A program made the position numbers and the translations under genes. The notes under the pieces were generated by a model. The model did not search any database and was not told where the DNA came from. It was given only the letters and a program-made list of their open reading frames with translations. A stretch of DNA of 29,109 nt from Myxococcales bacterium (GTDB lineage Bacteria; Myxococcota; Polyangia; HGW-17; SLPX01): contig SLPX01000351.1 in NCBI GenBank assembly GCA_007131745.1, positions 1 to 29,109 of the forward strand, written 5' to 3'. Positions 8,250-16,351 of the stretch are shown here, piece after piece. Numbering within the stretch: the stretch's first letter is position 1; every line of letters starts with the position of its first letter.

Positions 8250-10184
8250 ATGTGTAAGTATTTTGTTTTTGTCGGTGTAGTTATTTTATCAATGACGGGG
8301 TGCGAAAGAAAGGGGACGGTGGGAAACGCGTGCCAAGGGATTGACTGCGGGCCGAATGGTACGTGTGTGCTGAACCAAAGCGGATCGGCCGAGTGCGATT
8401 GTGATGAGGGTTATTACGCGGAGGGTTTGACTTGTGTTGAATCTTTGGAGCCTGTTTGTGGAAATGGAATCGCGGAGGGGGACGAAGTTTGTGACGGAGA
8501 GGATCTGAGAGGAGTCACTTGCGAGGCTCTCGGCTTTGACGGCGGAGAACTAGGCTGCAGTGAAGACTGCACACAGTTCGATCTGAGCGGTTGCATGACC
8601 GGTGATTGCGGAAACGGGGTTGCGGATCCGGGAGAGATATGCGACGGAGACGATTTGAGGGGCCATACCTGCGAAAGCCTTGGTTTTGAGAGTGGAACGC
8701 TGGGTTGTTTGCCCGACTGTTCCTACTTTGACACCAGCGGCTGCGATACGTATTGCGGGGACGGGCTTGCCGGTGGCAATGAAGAATGCGATGGAGACGA
8801 CTTCAGGGGGCAGACCTGCGAATCGCTCGGATATCATGGAGGCGAATTAGCCTGTGTTCAGACGACCTGCATGTACGATCTGACTTCATGCGAAGGGGCG
8901 GGACGTTGCGGCGACGGAGTTTTGCAGGCTGATTACGAAGTGTGCGATGGAGACGATCTTGGCGGCGAGACGTGCATGAGCCAAGGGTTTTACAGCGGCA
9001 CATTGGCCTGCTTGGATGATTGCAGCGGCTTCGACCTTTCAGGATGCACTGGTGTATGCGGCGACGGAGTTTTACAGGCTGATTACGAAGTGTGCGATGG
9101 AGACGATCTTGGCGGCGAGACGTGTATGAGCCAAGGGTTTTACAGCGGCACATTGGCCTGCTTGGATGATTGCAGCGACTTCGACCTTTCAGGATGCACT
9201 GGTGTGTGCGGCGACGGAGTGAAAAACGGCCCCGAGGTTTGCGATGGAGACGATCTCGGCGGCGAGACGTGCATGAGCCAAGGGTTTTACAGCGGCACAT
9301 TGGCTTGCCTGGCCGATTGCAGTGGTTTTAATCTTTCCGGGTGCAGCGGTTTTTGCGGCGACGGAGTGAAAAACGGCCCCGAGGTTTGCGACGGAGGCGA
9401 TCTTGGCGGCGAGACGTGCATGAGCCAAGGGTTTTCCAGCGGCACGCTGGCCTGCCGGGATGATTGCAGCGGCTTTGACTTTTCGGGGTGTGAAGTGGTC
9501 CAAAACGGCGATTTCTCGTCCGGTCTGGAAAGCTGGACGATCACCGATGTCAGCGAAACTGCTAATGTTTGCACCAATGCTTACGGTGAGGCGAGTGTTG
9601 ATGAAGGACGTCTGCACCTTCATGGCCACGAAGCCTGGGGCGGGGTTTGGGCGGAGCAGTGGTTTTCGCCCGTAAGGCCGGGGAGTTTGTCGGTGGAATT
9701 CGAGTTGGCCACGTCCAGCAACTGCTCGAATTTGGGGATCACTCTCCTTGGCGATGAAGAAGTGGTGTTCGAGTTCACCCGCAGCTCCGGTTGGTATCCC
9801 CCTTATGGGGACGATCATGGTTTGCAGAACGTCAGGGCGCTGAAATCCATGTTCGAGCCCCATCCGGGAACCTGTGTTGTAGACTCAGGAGATGACCATT
9901 TCCAGGATATATTCTGCGCAAACAACACCGGGTCCGGCTATTCGTGTTACGATGCAGGTCGCCCGTGCCAGCCGCGAAGTGGCCTGTTGGAGTTTGTCTT
10001 TGACTGGACCGCGCTCACGGCCACAGTAACCGTAAACGGGGAGTTGACGGGAATATACAACATATTGGATCCCGACATGGTTATCGATGGAGTGAGAATG
10101 AGGGCACACCATGGCTGTTGCGATTCGCGAAGAGATGTTCATGCCTACTTTGATAATCTGAGCATTTTGCCGGCAACGCCGTGA
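8250..10184 (+). CDS. Secreted lipoprotein: EGF-like module, seven Cys-rich repeats, C-terminal beta-sandwich
   Basis: A 644-residue lipoprotein with a clean signal: MCKYFVFVGVVILSMTGC, lipid Cys 18. Residues 28-62 match an EGF-like pattern (C..IDCGPNGTC....CDCDEGY....TC). Residues 70 to about 414 hold seven copies of the disulfide repeat CG(N/D)G....E.CDG.DL.G.TC.S.GF..GTLAC..DC..FD.SGC, each 47-50 residues. The C-terminal 230 residues open with NGDFSSGLESWTI and end with AYFDNLSILP, the usual boundaries of a carbohydrate-binding or laminin-G-like jelly-roll domain, with several extra Cys. A strong GGAGGGG lies just before the ATG. Cell-surface binding or adhesion is inferred from the modules; no enzyme motif is visible. 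It shares its repeat family with the gene at 442. Confidence 0.9.
   Translation: MCKYFVFVGVVILSMTGCERKGTVGNACQGIDCGPNGTCVLNQSGSAECDCDEGYYAEGLTCVESLEPVCGNGIAEGDEVCDGEDLRGVTCEALGFDGGELGCSEDCTQFDLSGCMTGDCGNGVADPGEICDGDDLRGHTCESLGFESGTLGCLPDCSYFDTSGCDTYCGDGLAGGNEECDGDDFRGQTCESLGYHGGELACVQTTCMYDLTSCEGAGRCGDGVLQADYEVCDGDDLGGETCMSQGFYSGTLACLDDCSGFDLSGCTGVCGDGVLQADYEVCDGDDLGGETCMSQGFYSGTLACLDDCSDFDLSGCTGVCGDGVKNGPEVCDGDDLGGETCMSQGFYSGTLACLADCSGFNLSGCSGFCGDGVKNGPEVCDGGDLGGETCMSQGFSSGTLACRDDCSGFDFSGCEVVQNGDFSSGLESWTITDVSETANVCTNAYGEASVDEGRLHLHGHEAWGGVWAEQWFSPVRPGSLSVEFELATSSNCSNLGITLLGDEEVVFEFTRSSGWYPPYGDDHGLQNVRALKSMFEPHPGTCVVDSGDDHFQDIFCANNTGSGYSCYDAGRPCQPRSGLLEFVFDWTALTATVTVNGELTGIYNILDPDMVIDGVRMRAHHGCCDSRRDVHAYFDNLSILPATP
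8907..9492 (+). repeat. Four near-identical Cys-rich repeats at DNA level (period 150/147 bp)
   Basis: Repeats 4 to 7 of the lipoprotein gene begin at 8907, 9057, 9207 and 9354. By eye, copies 4 and 5 differ at about three of 150 positions. Copies 6 and 7 share a different short segment (GVKNGPEVC instead of GVLQADYEVC), which shortens them to 49 codons. The earlier three repeats of the same gene are far more diverged. This is a locally amplified coding minisatellite. Confidence 0.9.
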
Positions 10185-10235
10185 TCAGGATCTCTCCCGT
10201 TGCGTGGTGGCAACAAGTGCAGGATTGATCAGGAA

Positions 10236-11282
10236 ATGAGAGAGACGATGCGATACTGTGGCACATTTTTAGTGGTTGGTTTTTCGGCGCTGGTTGTATT
10301 CGGATTGCCGGGATGTTATTCAACCCAGATCATTAGGCAATCAGGAATCGTGCCGCATCCGCGCGCTCCGGCTCGATCAGGGCAGAACATCTCCGGAGGA
10401 CGCGCTCAATTCTACCATCACAGTTCGGTTTTGACGCATGTGGACAGCTCGCGCTCCGGGACCTCGAACGCAACCGCTAACCGTATTTCCGGTTACATGG
10501 GCGGGGGTGGAGTCAGGTTCAGAATGGGAGACAACTGGGATATCGGACCTTACTTTGAAGTTGGTTCCAACCGGTGGACCCACTCCGTAACCCGGAACAT
10601 GCCCGACGGGCCATCGGTAAACTCGCCTTTTGCATTCGGGTTGGACGTATCATATTCCGTGCCCATCAATGATTGGGTAAGACTGGCTTTTGCCGTGGAA
10701 AACACTCTCTATTTTATGCCGAATCAGGAGTACCGGGCGTCTTCTTGTACGGAAGAAGAGTATTTCCGAGATTGCGGAGACGGAAAGCTTGACTGGAACG
10801 GAGGCATCGGCGCGGCGTTTTCGGTTATTCCCTCATTCAAGGTGTCCGAATGGCTTGCGCTTTTTGCAGGTATGGATCTTCGAGTGACGCCGCGTTTTAC
10901 GGATATCATCGTGGTGGAAACCGAGGGATTACAAACAAGGGAACATGAACCGGTCAATTACTCGGGGAATGTATCTTTTGGCATGGGAGCGGCATTCAGA
11001 TTCGCCGATGCGTTGAATTTGATCTTGAGCATCTATCAGCCTGTAGTCAGAAGATCCGTGGCCTTCGGCCCTGTCGTGGGTTTCGTGTTCTCGATTGACG
11101 TTGGACCGCCGGTAAGAAAACCTGCCGTAATGCCGGTTGATAAACCCTACCATATAAGACCCGATCCTCACGAGACTGAATACCATCCCGATGACTCTCT
11201 TCCTCCTCCTGCTCCACCGTCTCCCGGTCCACCACCACCACCACCTCCTTCTTCCCCGGAATCCGATGACCACCTGATTTGA
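10236..11282 (+). CDS. Probable outer-membrane beta-barrel-like lipoprotein with proline-rich tail
   Basis: A 348-residue protein with a signal ending FGLPGC (lipid Cys near residue 27). The mature region alternates short amphipathic strands and Gly/Asn turns (GGGVRFRMGDNWDIGPYFEVGS, FAFGLDVSYSVPINDWVRLAFAVEN, LALFAGMDLRVTPRF, VSFGMGAAFRFADALNLILSIYQ), as in small outer-membrane barrels. Two Cys (SSCTEEEYFRDCG) may form a disulfide in an external loop. A proline-rich segment of about 25 residues ends the protein, possibly spanning toward peptidoglycan. ATG 10248 is an equally plausible start, and a TTG at 10200 extends the frame but lengthens the signal. The substrate and function are unknown. 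It closes the plus-strand surface-protein run. Confidence 0.75.
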   Translation: MRETMRYCGTFLVVGFSALVVFGLPGCYSTQIIRQSGIVPHPRAPARSGQNISGGRAQFYHHSSVLTHVDSSRSGTSNATANRISGYMGGGGVRFRMGDNWDIGPYFEVGSNRWTHSVTRNMPDGPSVNSPFAFGLDVSYSVPINDWVRLAFAVENTLYFMPNQEYRASSCTEEEYFRDCGDGKLDWNGGIGAAFSVIPSFKVSEWLALFAGMDLRVTPRFTDIIVVETEGLQTREHEPVNYSGNVSFGMGAAFRFADALNLILSIYQPVVRRSVAFGPVVGFVFSIDVGPPVRKPAVMPVDKPYHIRPDPHETEYHPDDSLPPPAPPSPGPPPPPPPSSPESDDHLI

Positions 11283-11295
11283 TCCTGCATGGGCG

Positions 11296-11308
11296 CCCCG
11301 CGCCGGGG
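11296..11308. terminator. Possible hairpin between convergent genes
   Basis: CCCCG-CGC-CGGGG forms a five-pair GC stem with a three-base loop, followed on the plus strand by ACGTTGTTTT. It lies 14 bases after the stop of the barrel-like gene and before the convergent kinase stop at 11326. The position fits a terminator, but the stem is short and the T-run imperfect. Confidence 0.35.
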
Positions 11309-11325
11309 ACGTTGTTTTGCACCCA

Positions 11326-12678
11326 TCAATCTTTTTCGTTGTCGTCATCGTCAAAATCATCCGGCAAATCAAGAGCAGACAATGACGGATTGGAAAAAGC
11401 CGTGTGATGCACGATGGGTGTATTTTGCAGGTTCGATTCCTGGCGCTTCAGTCGGCTTTCTTCTCTCTTCAACCAGCGCTTGAAAGCATCCCGGTTCGGT
11501 TTTTCTTGTTTTTCGGTTTTCGGTTTTTCGGCTTTGCTTTTTTGCAAAGGCTCAGGGTCGGTGGGTTTTTTCGGATCTACTTGTCGTTTGGATCCATCGT
11601 CTTTTTGGATGGCGCCCAAGCCGGCTTTATCCGCATCGCCCGGGTACGGTCCGTATACTGAATAATCTTCCGGCAATTGAGACAGTGCCTTGTTGAGCGC
11701 TTCCCGAAAAGAATCCACTCTTTTGAAACGGTCATCCGGGTGGCGCGCGATGGATTTTCTCAAAAAGAAATGCATCTCCGCTGGAAGTTCCATGTCCAGG
11801 ATTTTTTCAACGGGATCAAAAGAGAAATCCAGTTTCTGTGACCATACCAAATCCAGGTTGTCGCTGGAAAAAGGGTATTCATCGCTCAGTAGCTTGAAGA
11901 CCATCACGCCGACAGAGTAAAGGTCGGTCCAAGGGCCGATGTTCTTTCCGGTGAGTACTTCAGGAGCAACGAACTCGGGTGTTCCCATTGCTGTCTTTGT
12001 TGATGTGCTTATATCAACGTACTTGGCCAGGCCGAAATCAAGAACCCGCAACATGTCCGGATAACCTGGAACTTGTTGAAGCATGAGATTTTCAGGCTTT
12101 ATGTCCCGGTGGATAATCCGGGCGCTATGAGCGGCTTCCAGTGCATCCAGAAGCTGGTCGGTGATTCGTTTTATTTCGGCGGGAAGAAACCAGCGGTTAT
12201 CATCAGCGCGGTTGTTCATCTCTTCGGTCAACGTGACCCCGCCTTCGACATACTCCATCACCAGGTAGGGTAGTTCACCGTAGAATCCATATTTTATGAG
12301 CTTCACGATATTGGGATGAGCCAACCGGGCCAGGGCTCTTGCCTCGTTTTCAAATTTGGATATCAGGGTTTGGCGCATTTCATCATTAAGCCCTTGAAGG
12401 TCCAACAGTTTCAGAGCGGCTTTCATGAGAATAGGTATCTGCAATGCCAGGTATACTTTGCCGAATCCCCCTCTTCCCAGTAGTTCCACGATGAGATAGT
12501 CCTCAAGCCTCCGGCCCAGGAACGGGTCGACATCGTTTTCTTCCGGAGGAGCGAAATATTCACCTGGAATGAAGCAGTAACCTCTTCGCACGCAGACGTC
12601 CTGCCCGCAGGTTTTTCCAACAGGCCCTACTCCCTCGCAATGGGGGCAGACTCCTTGTTGCAGACCATCAGTTTCCAT
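11326..12678 (-). CDS. Soluble Ser/Thr protein kinase with N-terminal Cys cluster and acidic tail
   Basis: A 450-residue Hanks-type kinase without a membrane helix, hence cytoplasmic. The first 36 residues hold five Cys (CPHC at 11-14, then Cys24, 29, 35), resembling a small zinc-binding ribbon. The kinase domain spans about residues 60-330: GRGGFGKVY (68-76), Lys90 in AALKLL, HRDIKPEN (Asp192), DFGLAK (Asp214) and MGTPEFVAPE. All catalytic residues are present. The C-terminal 100 residues are low complexity: Lys/Pro/Glu-rich, then ending in a DDFDDDDNEKD acidic tail, likely disordered and possibly a docking segment. CAGGAG stands about 8 bases ahead of the ATG. The gene is divergent from the BLUF gene with 162 bases between starts. 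Confidence 0.93.
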   Translation of the reverse strand: METDGLQQGVCPHCEGVGPVGKTCGQDVCVRRGYCFIPGEYFAPPEENDVDPFLGRRLEDYLIVELLGRGGFGKVYLALQIPILMKAALKLLDLQGLNDEMRQTLISKFENEARALARLAHPNIVKLIKYGFYGELPYLVMEYVEGGVTLTEEMNNRADDNRWFLPAEIKRITDQLLDALEAAHSARIIHRDIKPENLMLQQVPGYPDMLRVLDFGLAKYVDISTSTKTAMGTPEFVAPEVLTGKNIGPWTDLYSVGVMVFKLLSDEYPFSSDNLDLVWSQKLDFSFDPVEKILDMELPAEMHFFLRKSIARHPDDRFKRVDSFREALNKALSQLPEDYSVYGPYPGDADKAGLGAIQKDDGSKRQVDPKKPTDPEPLQKSKAEKPKTEKQEKPNRDAFKRWLKREESRLKRQESNLQNTPIVHHTAFSNPSLSALDLPDDFDDDDNEKD

Positions 12679-12771
12679 GAAAAACTCCTGTTTCAGTACC
12701 GAGTCCCTTTATTCCCGGTTATTAGTGAATTGTCTATTATTCTGTGAGCGACCAAACGTTTCGTGTCTTTG

Positions 12772-12799
12772 TTGACTCGGTGCTCGCCCCGGGTATATT
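12772..12799 (+). promoter_or_regulatory. Sigma-70-type promoter of the BLUF gene
   Basis: TTGACT (12772-12777) and TATATT (12794-12799) are separated by 16 bases and each match consensus at five of six positions. Transcription would start near 12806, giving a leader of about 35 bases before the TTG start at 12841. It lies in the divergent region shared with the kinase gene. Confidence 0.6.
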
Positions 12800-12840
12800 T
12801 CGGAATCATGGATTTTACTTCCTGAAAATGGAGATCGATT

Positions 12841-13266
12841 TTGAAACGAATACGTTACATCAGCCGTTTTGCCCGACCCTTTTCCGAAGCTGAAATAGCC
12901 CAACTGACTTCGGTGTCAGCGCTAAACAACGCACGGGCGGATGTCACGGGCATTCTCATGGCGAGTGGTGAGTTGTTTTTCCAGTTGATTGAAGGTCCTG
13001 AAAAAGAAATTGAGCGTCTTTATCGCAAGATTGTTTTTGATCCCCGGCACACGGATGTGCTTTTGTTGCAGGTAGAGGAAAATGTTGAGGAGCGGCTTTT
13101 TCCGGATTGGTCGATGAAGCGGGTAGAGCTTGATCAAGAGGCCGTGGAACGGTTGGAACCGGTTCGCGAACTATTGACATCCATTGTAGAACAGAAAGTC
13201 CGGATGGCAAAACTCACTCATGCGCTTGAAAAATCCATCTGGAGAGAGATGAAAAAAGTCCTCTAG
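12841..13266 (+). CDS. BLUF-domain blue-light sensor protein
   Basis: A 141-residue protein consisting of one BLUF domain (FAD-binding blue-light photoreceptor) plus a short helical tail. The residues that define the BLUF photocycle are all in place with family spacing: Tyr6 (RYISRF), Asn30 (NNARADVTG), Gln48 (FFQLIEGP), and Trp90/Met92 (FPDWSM). The typical D-x-RH motif (FDPRHTDV) is also present. The start is TTG at 12841, since no in-frame ATG precedes the conserved first strand; TGGAGAT sits 6 to 12 bases upstream. There is no output domain, so it probably signals through protein contact, as other short BLUF proteins do. It is divergent from a soluble Ser/Thr kinase, a possible but unproven partner. 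Confidence 0.9.
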   Translation: MKRIRYISRFARPFSEAEIAQLTSVSALNNARADVTGILMASGELFFQLIEGPEKEIERLYRKIVFDPRHTDVLLLQVEENVEERLFPDWSMKRVELDQEAVERLEPVRELLTSIVEQKVRMAKLTHALEKSIWREMKKVL

Positions 13267-13291
13267 ACAGGAACTGATTCTGCTTGTGTTT

Positions 13292-15271
13292 TTACTTGGG
13301 GGTGTACCAGATGGGAGACGACCAGGCGCGTTCCTGGATTGTCTTGGGTATTTCTTCGTAATAGCAGACTTCGGGACGGTCGTCCGGATCCAGGCGCAGA
13401 CACTCCCAGGTGGTCCAGCGGCATACGGGGTTTTCTATTACGCGCACGTAATAGAATGCAGGTAGTGAGGGATCAAAGTCAGGGTCGGTCCAAACCGCGC
13501 AAAGGGAATCAAAGCCTTCGCCGACTGGTGTGCAGGTTTCAAGGTCCACGGTAGCGCCGTTTTCAGGGTCGCCCGCGACGGTGTAGACTTTTTCTCTTAC
13601 TTCATTGTCGGCGGTGAGCCATCCTTTTATGATGTGTATTTGCTGCAGGGGAGTTCCGGGATGGAGATCGGTTCCGAAATCCGCTTCTGCTCTGATTATA
13701 AACGTTGGAGCAGTTCCGGATTCGGGTGGTGCAGGAAGATCTCCGCCCATGGGAACCCCGCCTTCGTCTGCAGTTTCGAGCCACGAGTTGTTGGAGCAGA
13801 GTTCTGATGGGTAGTTCCAGCCGCCGAAGAACCGCAATACGATGCGGGGTCCCGAGGTTCCGTATACCTCCCTGCGTCTCATGGCAAGGAAGATTGAATC
13901 CCTTGATTTCTCTTCGGCCCATACTGCTGTCAACCCTCCGGGGTTGTTTATGTAGGTGTCGTGGGTCAATGTTTTCGGGCCAAGACGTTTTTCGGGCGAA
14001 TCGTCGACCGTACCGATGTGGCCCATGTAAGAGTTTTCCGCAACATAACCCGGAATGGTGTTATGTGTGTCCGTGGCGGCCACGAAACCCAGCTTGAAAG
14101 GGTTGACTCCGTATGCAGCCTCTTCCTGGAGACCTCGCTTCAAGACATTTCTCAGGAAATCCAGGCGTGAGACGCATCCTGAAAGACGCATTCCGCCCCT
14201 GCCCGTGTCGTCGCCGCAATCCACATGTTCGCCCTTGCGCAGTTTTTCGAAATCACAAAAGGGGTCTTCATCGCCTCCTATGCCGGAGAGGTCGTTCCGG
14301 CATTCCATGTCTCCCTTGTGCTGGAATATTTCTGCAAGAGGTTCCATCATGGCTCGTAAAGCGAGCGCTTCTCTCTTTTCCTCGATGGTTTCCGCTCCGT
14401 CGTATGTCGGGGTGAACAATCTGCCGTTGCTGAGGTTGGAGTTGTGCGCGATGGTCATCACATCGCATCCCGGCAATCCATCGATGCAGTTTTCCTTCAG
14501 ATTGCGCCACAGCCCGTACGCTGTTGGTTCTTCAAAGAAGCTTGGGGGCCTTTCCGGAACCCTTTCGTTTCGAAAGATAACATTGCGATGCAGGTTCGAA
14601 GTGTCCGGCGTCGCTGTATATTCGTATCCTATGAATGTTACGAATTCGCAGGATGAGCTGCGATCGTAGAAATCCTCCGCTGCCTGTTTCATGTCGAACC
14701 ACCTGATTTCAAGGCCCGCCAGGATGCAGTCAGCGTCGTCTGCAGGGCATAATTCGAAACGTTCGGGAGATGGAAAAGCCGTCTGCATACCGAACACGGT
14801 AACGGACGTGGTGTTTCTTTCCCTGAGCATTGCACACTCGGGAGTGTCATAAGCGGCGTGGCCCGGTTCAGTGCACAGAAGAACTTCTCCGAGAAATTCG
14901 AGATGATCGCTCACGAGAACGAAATCCAGGGGGCGGTCCAACCGCACTTCACGCGTGCCTTGGTTGTTTTCATCAAGAGGCGGAAGTTTTACGGGTTCGC
15001 CTTTTGCGAAGCGATATGCATCCCAGGGAGTCAAAAAATTGTCATAACCCCATGCATCCCACGACAGCCCTGTGTGTACATGAAGATCTCCGAAATAGAC
15101 ATTCCTGAGGGGGTTGTGGTCGATGCAGGGATCTCTGCCCTTCAAGGGTTCTATTTTGTTTTCTTCACATCCGCCCAGCAGCAATGCCGTAGCAATCACC
15201 AAAAATGCAAGCGGCAACCAGGATGAGAGGCTTAAAAGCGGGTTAAGGGGCCATAGCAACTTCTTGTTCAT
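13292..15271 (-). CDS. DUF3604 family lipoprotein (PHP-like metal-dependent hydrolase fold)
   Basis: A 659-residue exported lipoprotein: hydrophobic signal ending LLLGGC, lipid Cys 35. Just after it comes the DUF3604 signature NVYFGDLHVHTGLSWDAWG (His64 and His66 as HxH), and later VLVSDHLEF (Asp122-His123), the metal-binding pattern shared with PHP-type phosphoesterases. Further family blocks are visible: FIGYEYTATP with HRNVIFRNERVP, KLGFVAATDTHNTIPGYV, GGLTAVWAEEKSRDSIFLAMRRREVYGTSGPRI, and the C-terminal AFYYVRVIENPVCRWTTW..SSPIWYTP. The length agrees with the family. Its reaction is not established; a secreted hydrolase is the likely role. The ribosome binding site is weak. It converges on the BLUF gene. 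Confidence 0.9.
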   Translation of the reverse strand: MNKKLLWPLNPLLSLSSWLPLAFLVIATALLLGGCEENKIEPLKGRDPCIDHNPLRNVYFGDLHVHTGLSWDAWGYDNFLTPWDAYRFAKGEPVKLPPLDENNQGTREVRLDRPLDFVLVSDHLEFLGEVLLCTEPGHAAYDTPECAMLRERNTTSVTVFGMQTAFPSPERFELCPADDADCILAGLEIRWFDMKQAAEDFYDRSSSCEFVTFIGYEYTATPDTSNLHRNVIFRNERVPERPPSFFEEPTAYGLWRNLKENCIDGLPGCDVMTIAHNSNLSNGRLFTPTYDGAETIEEKREALALRAMMEPLAEIFQHKGDMECRNDLSGIGGDEDPFCDFEKLRKGEHVDCGDDTGRGGMRLSGCVSRLDFLRNVLKRGLQEEAAYGVNPFKLGFVAATDTHNTIPGYVAENSYMGHIGTVDDSPEKRLGPKTLTHDTYINNPGGLTAVWAEEKSRDSIFLAMRRREVYGTSGPRIVLRFFGGWNYPSELCSNNSWLETADEGGVPMGGDLPAPPESGTAPTFIIRAEADFGTDLHPGTPLQQIHIIKGWLTADNEVREKVYTVAGDPENGATVDLETCTPVGEGFDSLCAVWTDPDFDPSLPAFYYVRVIENPVCRWTTWECLRLDPDDRPEVCYYEEIPKTIQERAWSSPIWYTPK

Positions 15272-15394
15272 TTCTGATCGCTTTCTTCCAACATGAGAAA
15301 CTTCTTTATTGGGCGCTTATATCCGAAAATTGAGTCCGGCTCCACCAATTACTGACACTTGCAATTGGGCTTAACCCGTGAAAAGGATGTTTGG

Positions 15395-16351
15395 ATGATA
15401 AAAGAATCTCATTGCATGAATGTCGGAAGTGCCGGTGGAAGCCGGCGGATTCACTTGAAACGGATATATGTCGATCCTGAAGGCCCTCCCGTGCTTCTTC
15501 TCCACGGAGCAATAGAAAACGGAAGGATGTTTTATTCCAACTCGGGCAAAGGCTTGGCGCCGTTTCTGGCCCGGGCGGGATACGACTGTTACGTTGCTGA
15601 TTTGCCGGGGCGCGGGGAAAGCAAACCGAGGATCAGGAGGGGATCTTCATTCGGCCAGACTGAAACGATAACGGAAGATATTCCGGCCATGGCGGATTAC
15701 ATCCGGTCGTTGCGACCGGGGGTTCGGCAGAGGTGGATTGCGCATTCCTGGGGTGGTGTGATGATGGCATCGACCCTTGTCCGTTTTCCGGAGTACATCC
15801 CCCTGGTCGATTGCCTGGTTTTTTTCGGGACAAAGCGGACTGTTCGGACACAAGGTCCGGCACGGTGGTTGTATATTGATCTCGTGTGGAATCGCTTGTG
15901 TCCATTGCTGGCCGGTGTTTTCGGGTATTTGCCCGCCGGTAAGATTGGAATAGGTTCGGACAGCGAAACCCGCAGTTCGCTTTTACAAAGCATAGAATGG
16001 GTTAAACCGTCACCATGGGTGGATCCGGGAGACGGCTTTTCTTATGCAGAAGCAGCGCAATGGGTGCAGCTTCCTCCTGCCTGGTTCTTGGCAGGCGGAG
16101 ATGATCCCGTCCTGGGAAACCCGGCCGACGTAAGGGATTTCGCAGCGGAAACGGGCATCCCATCATTCCGGTTCACTTTGTTGTCCCGTTCACGCGGCTA
16201 TTCGCTGGACTACGATCACATCAACATGCTTACGCACCCGGCCGCGGTGAAAGAGATTTTTCCGGAGGTGGCCGGCTGGATTAAAGGTCGGGAGGGCGGA
16301 TTCCGGGATTCATGGCGGAGAAGGGGTGATGTTGGAGGAGATTCATGTTGA
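15395..16351 (+). CDS. Alpha/beta hydrolase
   Basis: A 318-residue alpha/beta hydrolase-fold enzyme. Visible elements are the oxyanion-hole motif LLLHGAIENG (34-43), the strand and loop DCYVADLPGRGES, the nucleophile elbow AHSWGG (Ser118), an acid in LAGGDDPVL (Asp236 or 237) and the catalytic His in DYDHINML (His275). It belongs to the lipase/esterase/lysophospholipase side of the fold; the substrate is unknown. A hydrophobic cap segment between residues 160 and 190 could bind an acyl chain. ATG 15395 has AAAAGGA about eight bases upstream; an earlier in-frame TTG at 15359 is weaker. The 3' end overlaps the PLP-enzyme gene by seven bases, indicating translational coupling. Confidence 0.88.
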   Translation: MIKESHCMNVGSAGGSRRIHLKRIYVDPEGPPVLLLHGAIENGRMFYSNSGKGLAPFLARAGYDCYVADLPGRGESKPRIRRGSSFGQTETITEDIPAMADYIRSLRPGVRQRWIAHSWGGVMMASTLVRFPEYIPLVDCLVFFGTKRTVRTQGPARWLYIDLVWNRLCPLLAGVFGYLPAGKIGIGSDSETRSSLLQSIEWVKPSPWVDPGDGFSYAEAAQWVQLPPAWFLAGGDDPVLGNPADVRDFAAETGIPSFRFTLLSRSRGYSLDYDHINMLTHPAAVKEIFPEVAGWIKGREGGFRDSWRRRGDVGGDSC

